From Roseiarcus sp963749715 (GTDB lineage Bacteria; Pseudomonadota; Alphaproteobacteria; Rhizobiales; Beijerinckiaceae), in contig CAVVNR010000002.1 of the NCBI GenBank assembly GCA_963749715.1, positions 124,001 to 188,000 on the forward strand: a stretch of DNA of 64,000 bases, written 5' to 3'. Shown here one piece after another: positions 56,418 through 64,000 of the stretch. The notes below the pieces were generated by a model, which made no database searches, was not told where the DNA came from, and worked only from the letters and a program-made list of their open reading frames with translations. Position numbers and translations under genes: made by a program. Position 1 is the first letter of the stretch; every line of letters begins with the position of its first letter.

Positions 56418-57419
56418 TCAGGCCATGCGCCGCCCGTCCTTGTCGAAACGATGCAGGTGCGCTTCGCGCGGCGTGACGTAGATGCTCTGGCCTGGCGTCA
56501 GCGGCGCCTCGCCCTCCAGCCGCAAGGTGAGAGGTCCGATGCCCTCGGCCTCGGCATGGACGAAGGTGTCGGAGCCGAGGTGCTCTGCTAGACGCACTTT
56601 CGCCGGCCACTCCCCGGCGGTGGTCGATATGTCGGCATGCTCGGGACGGATTCCAATCGTCTCGGCGCTCCGCTTCGACGCCGGCGCTCCCTTGATCAGG
56701 TTCATGGTCGGCGAGCCGATGAAGCCAGCGACGAAGAGGCCGTTCGGCTTATTATAGAGCTCAAGCGGCGATCCGACCTGCGCGACCGAGCCGCGGTCGA
56801 GGACGACGATCTTGTCAGCCATGGTCATCGCCTCGACCTGGTCGTGAGTGACATAGATCATCGTGGTCTTGAGGGCCTCGTGAAGCTCGCCGATCTCAAC
56901 CCGCATCTGCACCCTGAGCGCGGCGTCGAGATTGGAGAGCGGCTCGTCGAACAAGAACGCCTTGGGCTCGCGCACGATCGCGCGGCCGATTGCGACGCGC
57001 TGACGCTGGCCGCCGGAAAGCTGCCGCGGCTTCCGATCAAGGTAGTCGGTCAGGTTCAGGGTCGTCGCGGCCTTGCGCACCTTCTGCTCGATGACGTCGG
57101 CGCTCTGCCCGGCCATCTTGAGCGCGAAGGCGATGTTGCCGCGGACGCTCATATGCGGATAGAGCGCGTAGGACTGGAACACCATGGCGAGGCCGCGCTG
57201 CGCCGGACCGACACTGGTCATGTCTTTGGCGTCGATCAGCACCTGTCCCGAGGTGACGTCCTCGAGGCCGGCGATGAGCCGCAGAAGAGTCGACTTGCCG
57301 CAGCCGGAGGGGCCCACGAACACCGCGAACTCGCCATTCTCGATATTGAGATTTACGCCGTTGATGATGCTGACCGCGCCGAACGCTTTCCGCACGTCTT
57401 TCAGTTGAATGCTTCCCAT
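56418..57419 (-). CDS. smoK: Polyol ABC transporter ATP-binding protein (SmoK/UgpC type)
   Basis: 333 aa MalK-type ATPase. Walker A is VGPSGCGKSTLLRLIAGLED, signature LSGGQRQRVAIGRAIVREPK, Walker B AFLFDEPLSNLDAALRVQMR, and the switch YVTHDQVEAMTMADKIVVLD. The C-terminal TOBE domain (about residues 235-333) binds regulators in relatives. Energises uptake through SmoF/SmoG; 23 nt after smoG. Confidence 0.93.
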   Translation of the reverse strand: MGSIQLKDVRKAFGAVSIINGVNLNIENGEFAVFVGPSGCGKSTLLRLIAGLEDVTSGQVLIDAKDMTSVGPAQRGLAMVFQSYALYPHMSVRGNIAFALKMAGQSADVIEQKVRKAATTLNLTDYLDRKPRQLSGGQRQRVAIGRAIVREPKAFLFDEPLSNLDAALRVQMRVEIGELHEALKTTMIYVTHDQVEAMTMADKIVVLDRGSVAQVGSPLELYNKPNGLFVAGFIGSPTMNLIKGAPASKRSAETIGIRPEHADISTTAGEWPAKVRLAEHLGSDTFVHAEAEGIGPLTLRLEGEAPLTPGQSIYVTPREAHLHRFDKDGRRMA

Positions 57420-57442
57420 GGGGGCAATTCCTTATTGCGGGA

Positions 57443-58273
57443 TCATTTGACGGCGCCGAAGGTCAGGCCTCGGACCAGCTGCTTCTGCGAGAACCAGCCG
57501 AGAATGAGAATGGGCGCGATGGCGAGGGTGGAGGCGGCGGAGAGCTTGGCCCAGAAGAAGCCCTCCGGCGCGGAGTAGGAGGCGATGAAGGCCGGCAACG
57601 GAGCGGCGTTGGAGGTTGTGAGATTGAGCGTCCAGAACGCTTCATTCCACGACAGGATGACTGCGAGAAGCATCGTCGAGGCGATGCCTGGAACGGCCAT
57701 CGGCGTCAGCACATAAACGATCTCGTTGAGGAGCGAGGCGCCGTCCATGCGCGCGGCTTCCAGGATATCAACCGGGATTTCCTTGAAATAGGTGTAGAGC
57801 ATCCAGATCAGCAGCGGCAGATTGATCAGCAATAGCACGACGCCAACGCCGAGGAGGCTATCGAGCAGGTGCATATTGCGAAATATTAGATAGATCGGCA
57901 CGAGAGCTCCAACCGCCGGCATCATCTTGGTCGACAGCATCCACATCAAGAGGTCCTTCGTGCGCTTTCCCGGCGCAAACGCCATCGACCAGGCTGCCGG
58001 AACAGCGATAGCTAGGCCTATGAGATTCGCGCCGATCGACAGCACGATCGAGTTGTAGGCAAATTTCAGATAGTTCGATCGCTCCTGAACCGCGAAATAA
58101 TTTTCGAGGGTCCAGTTGAAGAAAAGGAACTTCGGCGGCATCGCGATCGCGTCGGTTTCGCTCTTAAAGCTCGTGATGAACGTCCAAAGAATTGGGAAGA
58201 AGATCAGGAAAGCGACGATCCAGGCGACGACGGTGACGCCGATTTGCTTGCCGGTTGATTGCTTCAACGCCAT
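57443..58273 (-). CDS. smoG: Polyol ABC transporter permease 2 (SmoG type)
   Basis: 276 aa, six membrane helices beginning GVTVVAWIVAFLIFFPILWT. The cytoplasmic EAA motif is DILEAARMDGASLLNEIVYV, which docks the ATPase. The end reads WFSQKQLVRGLTFGAVK, the conserved C-terminus of this permease class. Only 3 nt separate it from smoF. Confidence 0.92.
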   Translation of the reverse strand: MALKQSTGKQIGVTVVAWIVAFLIFFPILWTFITSFKSETDAIAMPPKFLFFNWTLENYFAVQERSNYLKFAYNSIVLSIGANLIGLAIAVPAAWSMAFAPGKRTKDLLMWMLSTKMMPAVGALVPIYLIFRNMHLLDSLLGVGVVLLLINLPLLIWMLYTYFKEIPVDILEAARMDGASLLNEIVYVLTPMAVPGIASTMLLAVILSWNEAFWTLNLTTSNAAPLPAFIASYSAPEGFFWAKLSAASTLAIAPILILGWFSQKQLVRGLTFGAVK

Positions 58274-58276
58274 CGT

Positions 58277-59149
58277 TCAGCCCTCCAGATTTCTGCCGAT
58301 GATGCGCACCAGGAAGAACGCAACGATGTTGGCGAGAATGACCGCGATGATGCCGCCGGCCGAGGCGCCGCCGATATCGAAATTGAGCAGCGCTTGCTTG
58401 TAGACGAGGAAGGGAATGTTTGTCGTCGCAACGCCGGGGCCGCCGGAGGTTGTGACATAAATTTCCGCGAACACGCTCAGAAGAAAAATTGTCTCGATCA
58501 GAATGACAACGGTGATCGCGCGCGCGATATGCGGCAGCACGATATAGCCGAAGTAGGAAATCGGACCTGCCCCGTCGAGCGAGGCCGCCTCTTTCTGTTC
58601 CTCATCGAGGGACTGCAGCGCGGTCAGCAAGATGAGGCTCGCGAACGGCAGCCACTCCCATGAGACGATGATGATCACCGACAGCATGGGCCAGTTGGTG
58701 AACCATACGATCGGATCGAATCCGAGCGACCGGGCGATCCAAGCGAACAGTCCGGAATCGGGGTTCATCAGGAGGTTCTTCCACACCAGCGCGCTCACCG
58801 TTGGTATGACGAAGAAGGGTGCGATCACCATGAGCCGCAACACGTTCTGGCCAAAGACCGGTTGATCCATCAGAAGGGCTACGAGAATGCCGCCGCATAC
58901 GCTGATGACGAGCACGGAGGCGACAAGGACAAGTGTGTTGTAGAGCGCCGTCAGAAAATCCGGATCGGTGAGAAACGCAGTGTAGTTCTGCAGACCCACG
59001 AAAGCGGAGCTGTCAGGGTCAAGCAGGCTGTAGCGCAAGGTCGAGAAATAGAGCGTCATGACGAGCGGCACGATCATCCAGATGAAGAGCAGGATGACCG
59101 ACGGCGCGACGAGAGCGCGACCCGCGGTAGTGGTTTGCTGCGTCGCCAT
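58277..59149 (-). CDS. smoF: Polyol ABC transporter permease 1 (SmoF type)
   Basis: 290 aa inner-membrane permease. LVAPSVILLFIWMIVPLVMT is the first helix, FVGLQNYTAFLTDPDFLTAL the usual periplasmic segment, and KEAASLDGAGPISYFGYIVL the EAA motif. Start chosen at MATQQTTTAG (59149); the longer frame to 59194 lacks support. Separated from smoE by a 246-nt gap that contains a GC-rich hairpin. Confidence 0.92.
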   Translation of the reverse strand: MATQQTTTAGRALVAPSVILLFIWMIVPLVMTLYFSTLRYSLLDPDSSAFVGLQNYTAFLTDPDFLTALYNTLVLVASVLVISVCGGILVALLMDQPVFGQNVLRLMVIAPFFVIPTVSALVWKNLLMNPDSGLFAWIARSLGFDPIVWFTNWPMLSVIIIVSWEWLPFASLILLTALQSLDEEQKEAASLDGAGPISYFGYIVLPHIARAITVVILIETIFLLSVFAEIYVTTSGGPGVATTNIPFLVYKQALLNFDIGGASAGGIIAVILANIVAFFLVRIIGRNLEG

Positions 59150-59303
59150 CCTTGTCGCCCTCTCTACCCCGCTGCCCGCGCGTCGATTGCCCATGTAACC
59201 GGGGTCGACGCAGTCTTTCTCGGCAACTGGTCCCAGGGGGCTTTAGAAAGCCCGGGCGAGACCAATGCGCGTTCTTCGTTCGGTTCTTAGCCCCTCCGCC
59301 TAT

Positions 59304-59329
59304 CCCCCTTCCCGCGAACGGAAAGGGGG
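59304..59329. repeat. GC-rich hairpin in the smoE-smoF gap
   Basis: CCCCCTTCCC and GGAAAGGGGG flank a short loop, with one wobble position. Its composition resembles one module of the palindromic elements near dnaE2 (CCCTTCTCCC arms) but it lacks the GGATGAGG module, so relation is only possible. Its position, between the binding-protein gene and the permease gene, fits a hairpin that protects the upstream mRNA or attenuates downstream expression. Confidence 0.6.
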
Positions 59330-59395
59330 CGGGACGGGGAGGAACGTCCCTAGGCCACCCTGCGCGAAACGCTCACAAGGCGAGGAGCGTCAGGT

Positions 59396-60709
59396 TTACT
59401 TGATGTAGCCGGCCTTCTTCATCGCCGCCTCGGTCGAGGCTTGGGCCTTCGCAAGAGCGGCGTCGACGGTCATGGTCCCGGCGAGCGCGGCGGAAAAGTC
59501 CTGCCCAACGTCCGTGCCGATGCCCTGGAACTCAGGGATCGCGACGAATTGCACTCCGGTATAGGGAACAGGCTTCACCGTCGGTTTCGTTGGATCGGCC
59601 GAGTTGATCGAGTCCAGCGTCATCTTCGCGAAGGGCGCAGCCTTAAGATAGTCCGCGTTCTTGTAGAGCGATGTGCGCGTACCCGGAGGGACGCTCGCCC
59701 AGCCCAACTTCGAAGCCACGAGTTCGTCGTAGTGCTTGCCGGTCGCCCACGAAATGAACTTCTCGGCGGCGTCGGCATTCTTCGTGCCGGCTGGCACCGC
59801 GAGCGACCACGCCCAGAGCCAGTTGCCGCGCTTGCCGAGCCCATTGTCCGGCGCGAGCGCGTAGCCGACCTTGCCCGCAACCTTCGAATCCTTGCCGCCC
59901 ATAAGCCCGGCGGCGACGGTGGCGTCGATCCACATGCCGCACTTGCCGTCGTCAAAGAGGGCGAGATTCTCATTGAAGCCGTTCGACGAGGCGCCAGGCG
60001 GTCCGTCGGCCTTCATCAGCGGAACGTAGTAGTCGAGGGTCGCCTTCCATTCCGGTGAGTTGAATTGCGGCTGCCATTTCTCGTCGAACCAGCGCGCGCC
60101 GAACGAATTGGCGGTGGCGGTCAGGAACGCTATGTTCTCGCCCCAGCCCGGCTTGCCGCGCAGGCAGATGCCATACACGCCGGCCGCCTTGTCCGTCATC
60201 TTGTCGGCCGCCTGCTTGATGAACTCCCAGGTCGGCTTCTCGGGCATCGTTAGCCCGGCCTTCTCCATCAGGTCCTTTCGGTACATGATGAAGGAGCTCT
60301 CGCCGTAGAAGGGCGCGGCGTAGAGCTTGCCGTCGTAGGAGAGACCGGATCGAATCGGCGGTATCAGGTCGTCAACGTCGTAATCGGCGCCGAGTTTGTC
60401 GAGCGGCACCAGCCAACCTTTCTTGGCCCAGATCGGAACTTCGTAGGTGCCGATGGTTATCACGTCGAACTGGCCGCCCTTGGTCGCGATGTCAGTCGTC
60501 ACCTTTTGGCGCAGCACGTTCTCCTCGAGCGTTACCCAATTTAGCTTGATGTCGGGATTGGCCTTGGTGAAATCGTCCGTCAGCTTTTGCATATCGATCA
60601 TATTGCCGTTGTTCACGGTGGCGATCGTCAGCGTGGTGTCGGCATAGGCGGGCAGCGAGAAGCTTGCGAGCGCAACTGCGCCGAGCACGCCCTTCACGTG
60701 AACCTTCAT
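59396..60709 (-). CDS. smoE: Polyol ABC transporter periplasmic binding protein (SmoE type)
   Basis: 437 aa extracellular solute-binding protein. Signal peptide GVLGAVALASFSLPAYA with cleavage before DTTLTIATVNNGNM. The mature chain has the family 1 pattern: LTDDFTKANPDIKLNWVTLE, DVITIGTYEVPIWAKKGWLV, GLSYDGKLYAAPFYGESSFI, KRGNWLWAWSLAVPAGT. Binds sorbitol/mannitol in characterised relatives. A GGAGGAAACGCT site precedes the ATG and a promoter lies about 140 nt upstream. Confidence 0.92.
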   Translation of the reverse strand: MKVHVKGVLGAVALASFSLPAYADTTLTIATVNNGNMIDMQKLTDDFTKANPDIKLNWVTLEENVLRQKVTTDIATKGGQFDVITIGTYEVPIWAKKGWLVPLDKLGADYDVDDLIPPIRSGLSYDGKLYAAPFYGESSFIMYRKDLMEKAGLTMPEKPTWEFIKQAADKMTDKAAGVYGICLRGKPGWGENIAFLTATANSFGARWFDEKWQPQFNSPEWKATLDYYVPLMKADGPPGASSNGFNENLALFDDGKCGMWIDATVAAGLMGGKDSKVAGKVGYALAPDNGLGKRGNWLWAWSLAVPAGTKNADAAEKFISWATGKHYDELVASKLGWASVPPGTRTSLYKNADYLKAAPFAKMTLDSINSADPTKPTVKPVPYTGVQFVAIPEFQGIGTDVGQDFSAALAGTMTVDAALAKAQASTEAAMKKAGYIK

Positions 60710-60760
60710 AGCGTTTCCTCCGATGAGGCAATGCCGTAATGAGCATTTGCCAATTGAGCG

Positions 60761-60774
60761 GGCGAATATTCGCC
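60761..60774. promoter_or_regulatory. Perfect palindrome upstream of smoE, candidate operator
   Basis: GGCGAATATTCGCC, 52 nt before the smoE start and about 75 nt downstream of the promoter -10 box. A candidate site for the adjacent SmoC-like regulator; the assignment is by position only. Confidence 0.4.
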
Positions 60775-60849
60775 ACATCCCTTCGCCCGAGTCAATGCGA
60801 AATTCTTGCTGCGCCGCCAAAATGACCTTTGGGCACGCGTAAGAACTTG

Positions 60850-60879
60850 ATTATAGGCAGTTTTTTTCGATTTCGTCAA
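60850..60879 (-). promoter_or_regulatory. Sigma-70-type promoter of smoE
   Basis: On the minus strand TTGACG (60879-60874) and TATAAT (60855-60850) are separated by 18 nt containing an A7 run. It overlaps the last codons of smoC and would give a leader of roughly 140 nt before smoE, allowing the transporter genes to be expressed separately from the regulator gene. Confidence 0.65.
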
Positions 60880-61832
60880 CGCTGCAGCAAATGCTCGGCG
60901 GTCGCCTCGTCGGTCACGAGGCCAGAAATTAGGCGCCCGGCGAGCGCTCCCCGTATCGGCGCGCGCCGCGATGGGCCCATCGCGACGCCAATCACCAGCC
61001 GATTGTCGGCTCGTCTCAACGGCGCTGAGGCGACCCGCTGGTTTGTCCCTTCGGCCAGCACTTTTCCCGCCGAATCGAACGCCCAGCCGGTGATTTCGCC
61101 GACCGCCCCAGCTTGGCGAAGCGCCTCGGCCTCCTGGCGGGTGATGATTCCGTCCTGGACCAAGGCCGCCGAGTTGCCGACCGCGCCGACGCCGACGAAA
61201 CTCACATCGGTGCGCTCGACGAGGTCAAACAGGCTCCGGACCGATGCGAGGTTCGTCAACAGGTCCCGCTCCTCGACCGAGCGCGCGATCACTGGCACCG
61301 GCATCGGATAGTGGGGCGCGCGCACGCTGTCGGAGACGCGGATGATGACGTCGTAGAACGACGCCGAACCGTCCGTCTTGGTGGTGCCGACGAGCGCGAC
61401 CAGCTTGTGCTGCGGGCATTCCATCGCCGGCAATTGGTCGGCGACTGCGCGCATCGTGCGTCCGGTGCCGATGCCGATGATGGCCGGTTCCGGCCGGCGG
61501 AGCCAACGCTCGAACTCGGCCGCCGCCACCTGCGCAATGCCGAGCGTTGACGACGTCGAGGCCGGGTCGGTCGGGGCGATTTCGCAGAAGCGCAGGTCGT
61601 AACGCAGTTTCAGCGCCGCGGCGAACTCCATGCAGCGCGCGATCGGATGATCGAGCCTGACCTTGATCAGACGCTCGCTGATCGCCAACGAGACGAGGCG
61701 TTGCGCCGCCTGGCGCGAAATGCCGAGCTTGCGGGCGATTTCGTCTTGCGTGTTGCCGGCGACGTAGTAGAGCCAACCCGCGCGCGCCGCCTCATCGAGC
61801 CTCAGACCGTCGTGATCCGACTTTCGCGCCAT
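60876..61832 (-). CDS. smoC: SmoC-like sugar-binding transcriptional regulator (SorC/DeoR type)
   Basis: 318 aa. N-terminal helix-turn-helix YVAGNTQDEIARKLGISRQA and AQRLVSLAISERLI, then a SorC-type sugar-phosphate-binding domain with PAIIGIGTGRTMRAVADQLP, VSFVGVGAVGNSAALVQDGI and VIGVAMGPSRRAPIRGALAG. It probably senses a polyol or ketose phosphate and controls the operon that begins at smoE just downstream. Its start lies 4 nt from the stop of the kinase-HAD gene. Confidence 0.9.
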   Translation of the reverse strand: MARKSDHDGLRLDEAARAGWLYYVAGNTQDEIARKLGISRQAAQRLVSLAISERLIKVRLDHPIARCMEFAAALKLRYDLRFCEIAPTDPASTSSTLGIAQVAAAEFERWLRRPEPAIIGIGTGRTMRAVADQLPAMECPQHKLVALVGTTKTDGSASFYDVIIRVSDSVRAPHYPMPVPVIARSVEERDLLTNLASVRSLFDLVERTDVSFVGVGAVGNSAALVQDGIITRQEAEALRQAGAVGEITGWAFDSAGKVLAEGTNQRVASAPLRRADNRLVIGVAMGPSRRAPIRGALAGRLISGLVTDEATAEHLLQR

Positions 61833-61836
61833 GGCG

Positions 61837-64000
61837 TCAATCCGTTTCCGCCACGCCCGCTGGCGCCGCCGACGCGGCTACGAGGTCGGGCAGCCGCGCC
61901 ATGTCGTCGAAAATGAGTTCGGCGCCGGCCGCGGTCAGATCGGCCCCTTCGTCCAAGCGCGAGAAATGACTGGCGCCGACGAAGCCGAATACCCGCATTC
62001 CTGCGGCGCGCGCGGCGGCGACGCCCGCGACACTGTCCTCAATCACCAGGCAGTCCTTCGGCGCCGTGCCCATCGCGCGCGCTGCAAACAGGAAAAGATC
62101 GGGACTGGGCTTTCCCTGCGCGACTTCTGTTGCAGAGAAAATATTAGGCGCGAAAAGGGTCTCGTACCCTGTGACCCGAAGCGCGAAGCTGAGCCTTTCG
62201 GGCGCGCTCGAAGAGGCGACGCAAACGCGCGCCTGCAAGCCGCAGACGGCCTGCTGCACGCCCTCGACCCCCTTCAGCTCAGCCGCGAAGGCCCCGAGGA
62301 TCTCGCGCGAGAGGTCGTCGGGAAACTCCTTGGGCAACGGCCCCCCGAGCTCAGTTTCGACCTTCTGCACGGCCAAATCGAGGCGCCGGCCGAGGAACCG
62401 CTCGCGCGTCTCCTCGTCGGTCAGGCGAAAGCCAGCCTCGCCGAGCCGGCGACGGGTGACGGCGAGCGCAATCACTTCACTGTCGACGAGAACCCCGTCG
62501 CAATCGAAAATGACGACCTCGGGCCAGCTGGGTTTCCGCGCAGCTCGGCGAATTTCCCGCTCGGCCTGGCGCAGCATCTCATGCGCCCGGCGCTTTCGCG
62601 CGTGGAACGCCGAAACCGCCCCGCCAGCGGGGGCCGCACGAAGCGCGATCGCCGACATCGACCCCATCGCCGAGACGAGGGTCTGCCTTCCCGCCGCGAC
62701 AGCCCCGATCATCGCCGAACCGAGCAGCACCGGTTCCGGCGTGTCGGTCGCCTCGACCATCTTGCCGCATACATCAGCGATGATCTGGCGGACCAAGGGG
62801 CTCCGCGCCGCGCCGCCGCTGACGACAATCGCATCGAATTCGTAACCGGCCCGCTCGAGCTTGGCGACGATATCGGCCAAGCCATAGGCGAGACCGCAAA
62901 GCGAGGCGACGTGGAGCTCCTGCAAACTCCCGGCGTCTTCGCGCAGATCCATCCCAATGACGCCTCCGCGGGCGCCCGAATCGGCCAGTGGCGATCGGCT
63001 GCCGATGAAATCGGGCAGGACATGCAGGCCCGCGGCGATCAGCGCCGCAGGCGAGAGTCCGCCAGCGCGCGCGACGATGTCCTTCTCGAGCGCCGTCAGC
63101 GCGTGCGAGCCCGCGCGCGCCGCCAGCGCGCCATACGCCGGATGCAGTCGCAACAGATGATCGATCGCCGCGCCGAACGCCGACTGGCCGCCGTCGATCA
63201 GCCATTGATCGGGGGTCAGCGCCCCGAAATGCGGTCCCCAGACGCCGTCGATGAATCGGGGTCCGTCCGAGAGCGCCATGCAGCTCGACGACGTGCCGAG
63301 GATCAGCGCCAGACGCCGCCGCGGATCGGCCGGCGCCCCAGCCGCGCGCGCCCCAAGCGTGGCCGCGGCTCCGGCGTGCGCATCGACCAAGCCGGCGCCG
63401 ACCGGCGTCCCGGGCCGCAACGCCATGGCCGCGGCGGCCTCCGCCGTCAGCCCTCGGCCGAGGGGCGTGCCCGGCTGCGCCGGATGAGCGCCAATAAGGG
63501 CGTAGTCGCCGTCTCTGAGAAAGCCGAGGCCGACGCTGTCGAAGAATTCGTCCGGCCAGCGCTTCTCGAACGCCGAATAGCCGAACTTGCAAGTCGCCGT
63601 GCACGCCGAGCGAGCAAGCGATCCGGTGGCGCGAAACGACAGGAAATCGGTGAGATCGAACAGATGCCCGGCGTTGGCGATCGTTTCGGGCTTGCGCCGC
63701 GCGAGCCACGCAAGCTTCGGAATATGCATCTCGGGGGAAATCTTGCCGCCAACGTAATGGAGCGCTTCGTGTCCGCCGGCGTTGATCCGGTCAGCGTCGT
63801 CGATGGCGCGATGGTCCATCCATGCGATCACATCCCGCTCATGCGCGCCGGTCGGGCTCACCGAGAGCGGACGCGCGTCGCGGTCCAGCGCGATCAGCGA
63901 GCACGTCGCGTCGAATCCCATGCCGGAGACCGCGCCGGGCGGCACGCCCGATGTCTCGACCGCTTTCCGCACCGCGGAGGTCGCGGCGCGCCAGATGTCA
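61837..64000 (-). CDS. FGGY-family carbohydrate kinase fused to a HAD hydrolase, 5' end outside window
   Basis: A single frame of more than 711 codons open to the window end. The kinase part resembles ribulokinase-type FGGY enzymes: SGMGFDATCSLIALDRDA, DVIAWMDHRAIDDADRI, LILGTSSSCMALSDGP, and FDAIVVSGGAARSPLVRQII for the second ATP loop. At about residue 492 of the visible frame it continues into a HAD domain: PEVVIFDCDGVLVDSEVIAL with the Asp nucleophile, VCVASSSAPERLSFAL, and GKPSPDLFLFAARAMGTAPK, CLVIEDSVAGVAAARAAGMR. The two domains are separate adjacent genes in related operons. The linker REIRRAARKPSW is short, so a lost stop by indel is possible. Confidence 0.85.
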   Translation of the reverse strand, partial: DIWRAATSAVRKAVETSGVPPGAVSGMGFDATCSLIALDRDARPLSVSPTGAHERDVIAWMDHRAIDDADRINAGGHEALHYVGGKISPEMHIPKLAWLARRKPETIANAGHLFDLTDFLSFRATGSLARSACTATCKFGYSAFEKRWPDEFFDSVGLGFLRDGDYALIGAHPAQPGTPLGRGLTAEAAAAMALRPGTPVGAGLVDAHAGAAATLGARAAGAPADPRRRLALILGTSSSCMALSDGPRFIDGVWGPHFGALTPDQWLIDGGQSAFGAAIDHLLRLHPAYGALAARAGSHALTALEKDIVARAGGLSPAALIAAGLHVLPDFIGSRSPLADSGARGGVIGMDLREDAGSLQELHVASLCGLAYGLADIVAKLERAGYEFDAIVVSGGAARSPLVRQIIADVCGKMVEATDTPEPVLLGSAMIGAVAAGRQTLVSAMGSMSAIALRAAPAGGAVSAFHARKRRAHEMLRQAEREIRRAARKPSWPEVVIFDCDGVLVDSEVIALAVTRRRLGEAGFRLTDEETRERFLGRRLDLAVQKVETELGGPLPKEFPDDLSREILGAFAAELKGVEGVQQAVCGLQARVCVASSSAPERLSFALRVTGYETLFAPNIFSATEVAQGKPSPDLFLFAARAMGTAPKDCLVIEDSVAGVAAARAAGMRVFGFVGASHFSRLDEGADLTAAGAELIFDDMARLPDLVAASAAPAGVAETD

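Overview
The window is high-GC DNA from an alphaproteobacterium, most likely of the order Hyphomicrobiales (Rhizobiales). The evidence is an imuA-imuB-dnaE2 mutagenesis cassette with an alphaproteobacterial GTTC-N7-GTTC LexA-type box, an SmoEFGK/MtlK polyol operon, a DUF2865 protein and a hopanoid/ceramide-type glycosyltransferase. The order is inferred from gene content; no rRNA or species marker is present.

Layout. 0-7.7 kb (all minus strand): the SOS cassette imuA, imuB, a DUF559 gene and dnaE2, peppered with four palindromic repeat elements, two of them inside dnaE2; behind it lie a VapB/VapC-type toxin-antitoxin pair and a DUF429-like gene. 7.8-14.2 kb: an alpha/beta hydrolase, TrmO, a Tat-exported phosphoesterase, small secreted proteins, chorismate synthase and a DsbA-fold isomerase. 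14.2-15.8 kb: a decayed patch with short periodic repeats and a broken MT-A70 methyltransferase joined tail-to-tail to a broken DGQHR-domain gene. 15.9-24.2 kb: a TPP enzyme, hrcA, an HdeD protein, pyruvate phosphate dikinase, remnants beside tRNA-Glu(CTC), and a glutamine amidotransferase.

24.5-45.7 kb is a large surface-polysaccharide locus. It has a lipid/polysaccharide ABC exporter, a Gfo/Idh oxidoreductase coupled to a GMC oxidoreductase, an O-antigen-ligase-type polymerase, a methyltransferase, an SGNH hydrolase, an SxtJ/SxtK(DUF5989)/carbamoyltransferase cassette, a PEP-CTERM protein, a membrane-anchored protein of unknown family, four tandem paralogous GT2 glycosyltransferases, a BY-kinase and a Wzz-type chain-length protein. 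Together they suggest synthesis, carbamoyl/methyl decoration, polymerisation and export of an exopolysaccharide.

46-52.4 kb: a restriction-modification remnant, xseA, a DUF2865 protein, a glutamate-tRNA ligase, a GT21-like glycosyltransferase and a BON-domain protein. 52.4-64 kb: a sorbitol/mannitol uptake and catabolism operon on the minus strand, with an FGGY kinase-HAD fusion, an SmoC-like regulator, an SmoEFGK ABC transporter, MtlK and three SDR dehydrogenases.

Caution on the reading frames: many conserved genes (aroC, gltX, xseA, dnaE2, a DsbA-like gene, a Gfo/Idh gene, the VapC-like gene and others) are interrupted by apparent one-base indels, often in or next to homopolymers. Sequencing or assembly error is at least as likely as real decay, so the frameshifted genes below are given as one locus each.
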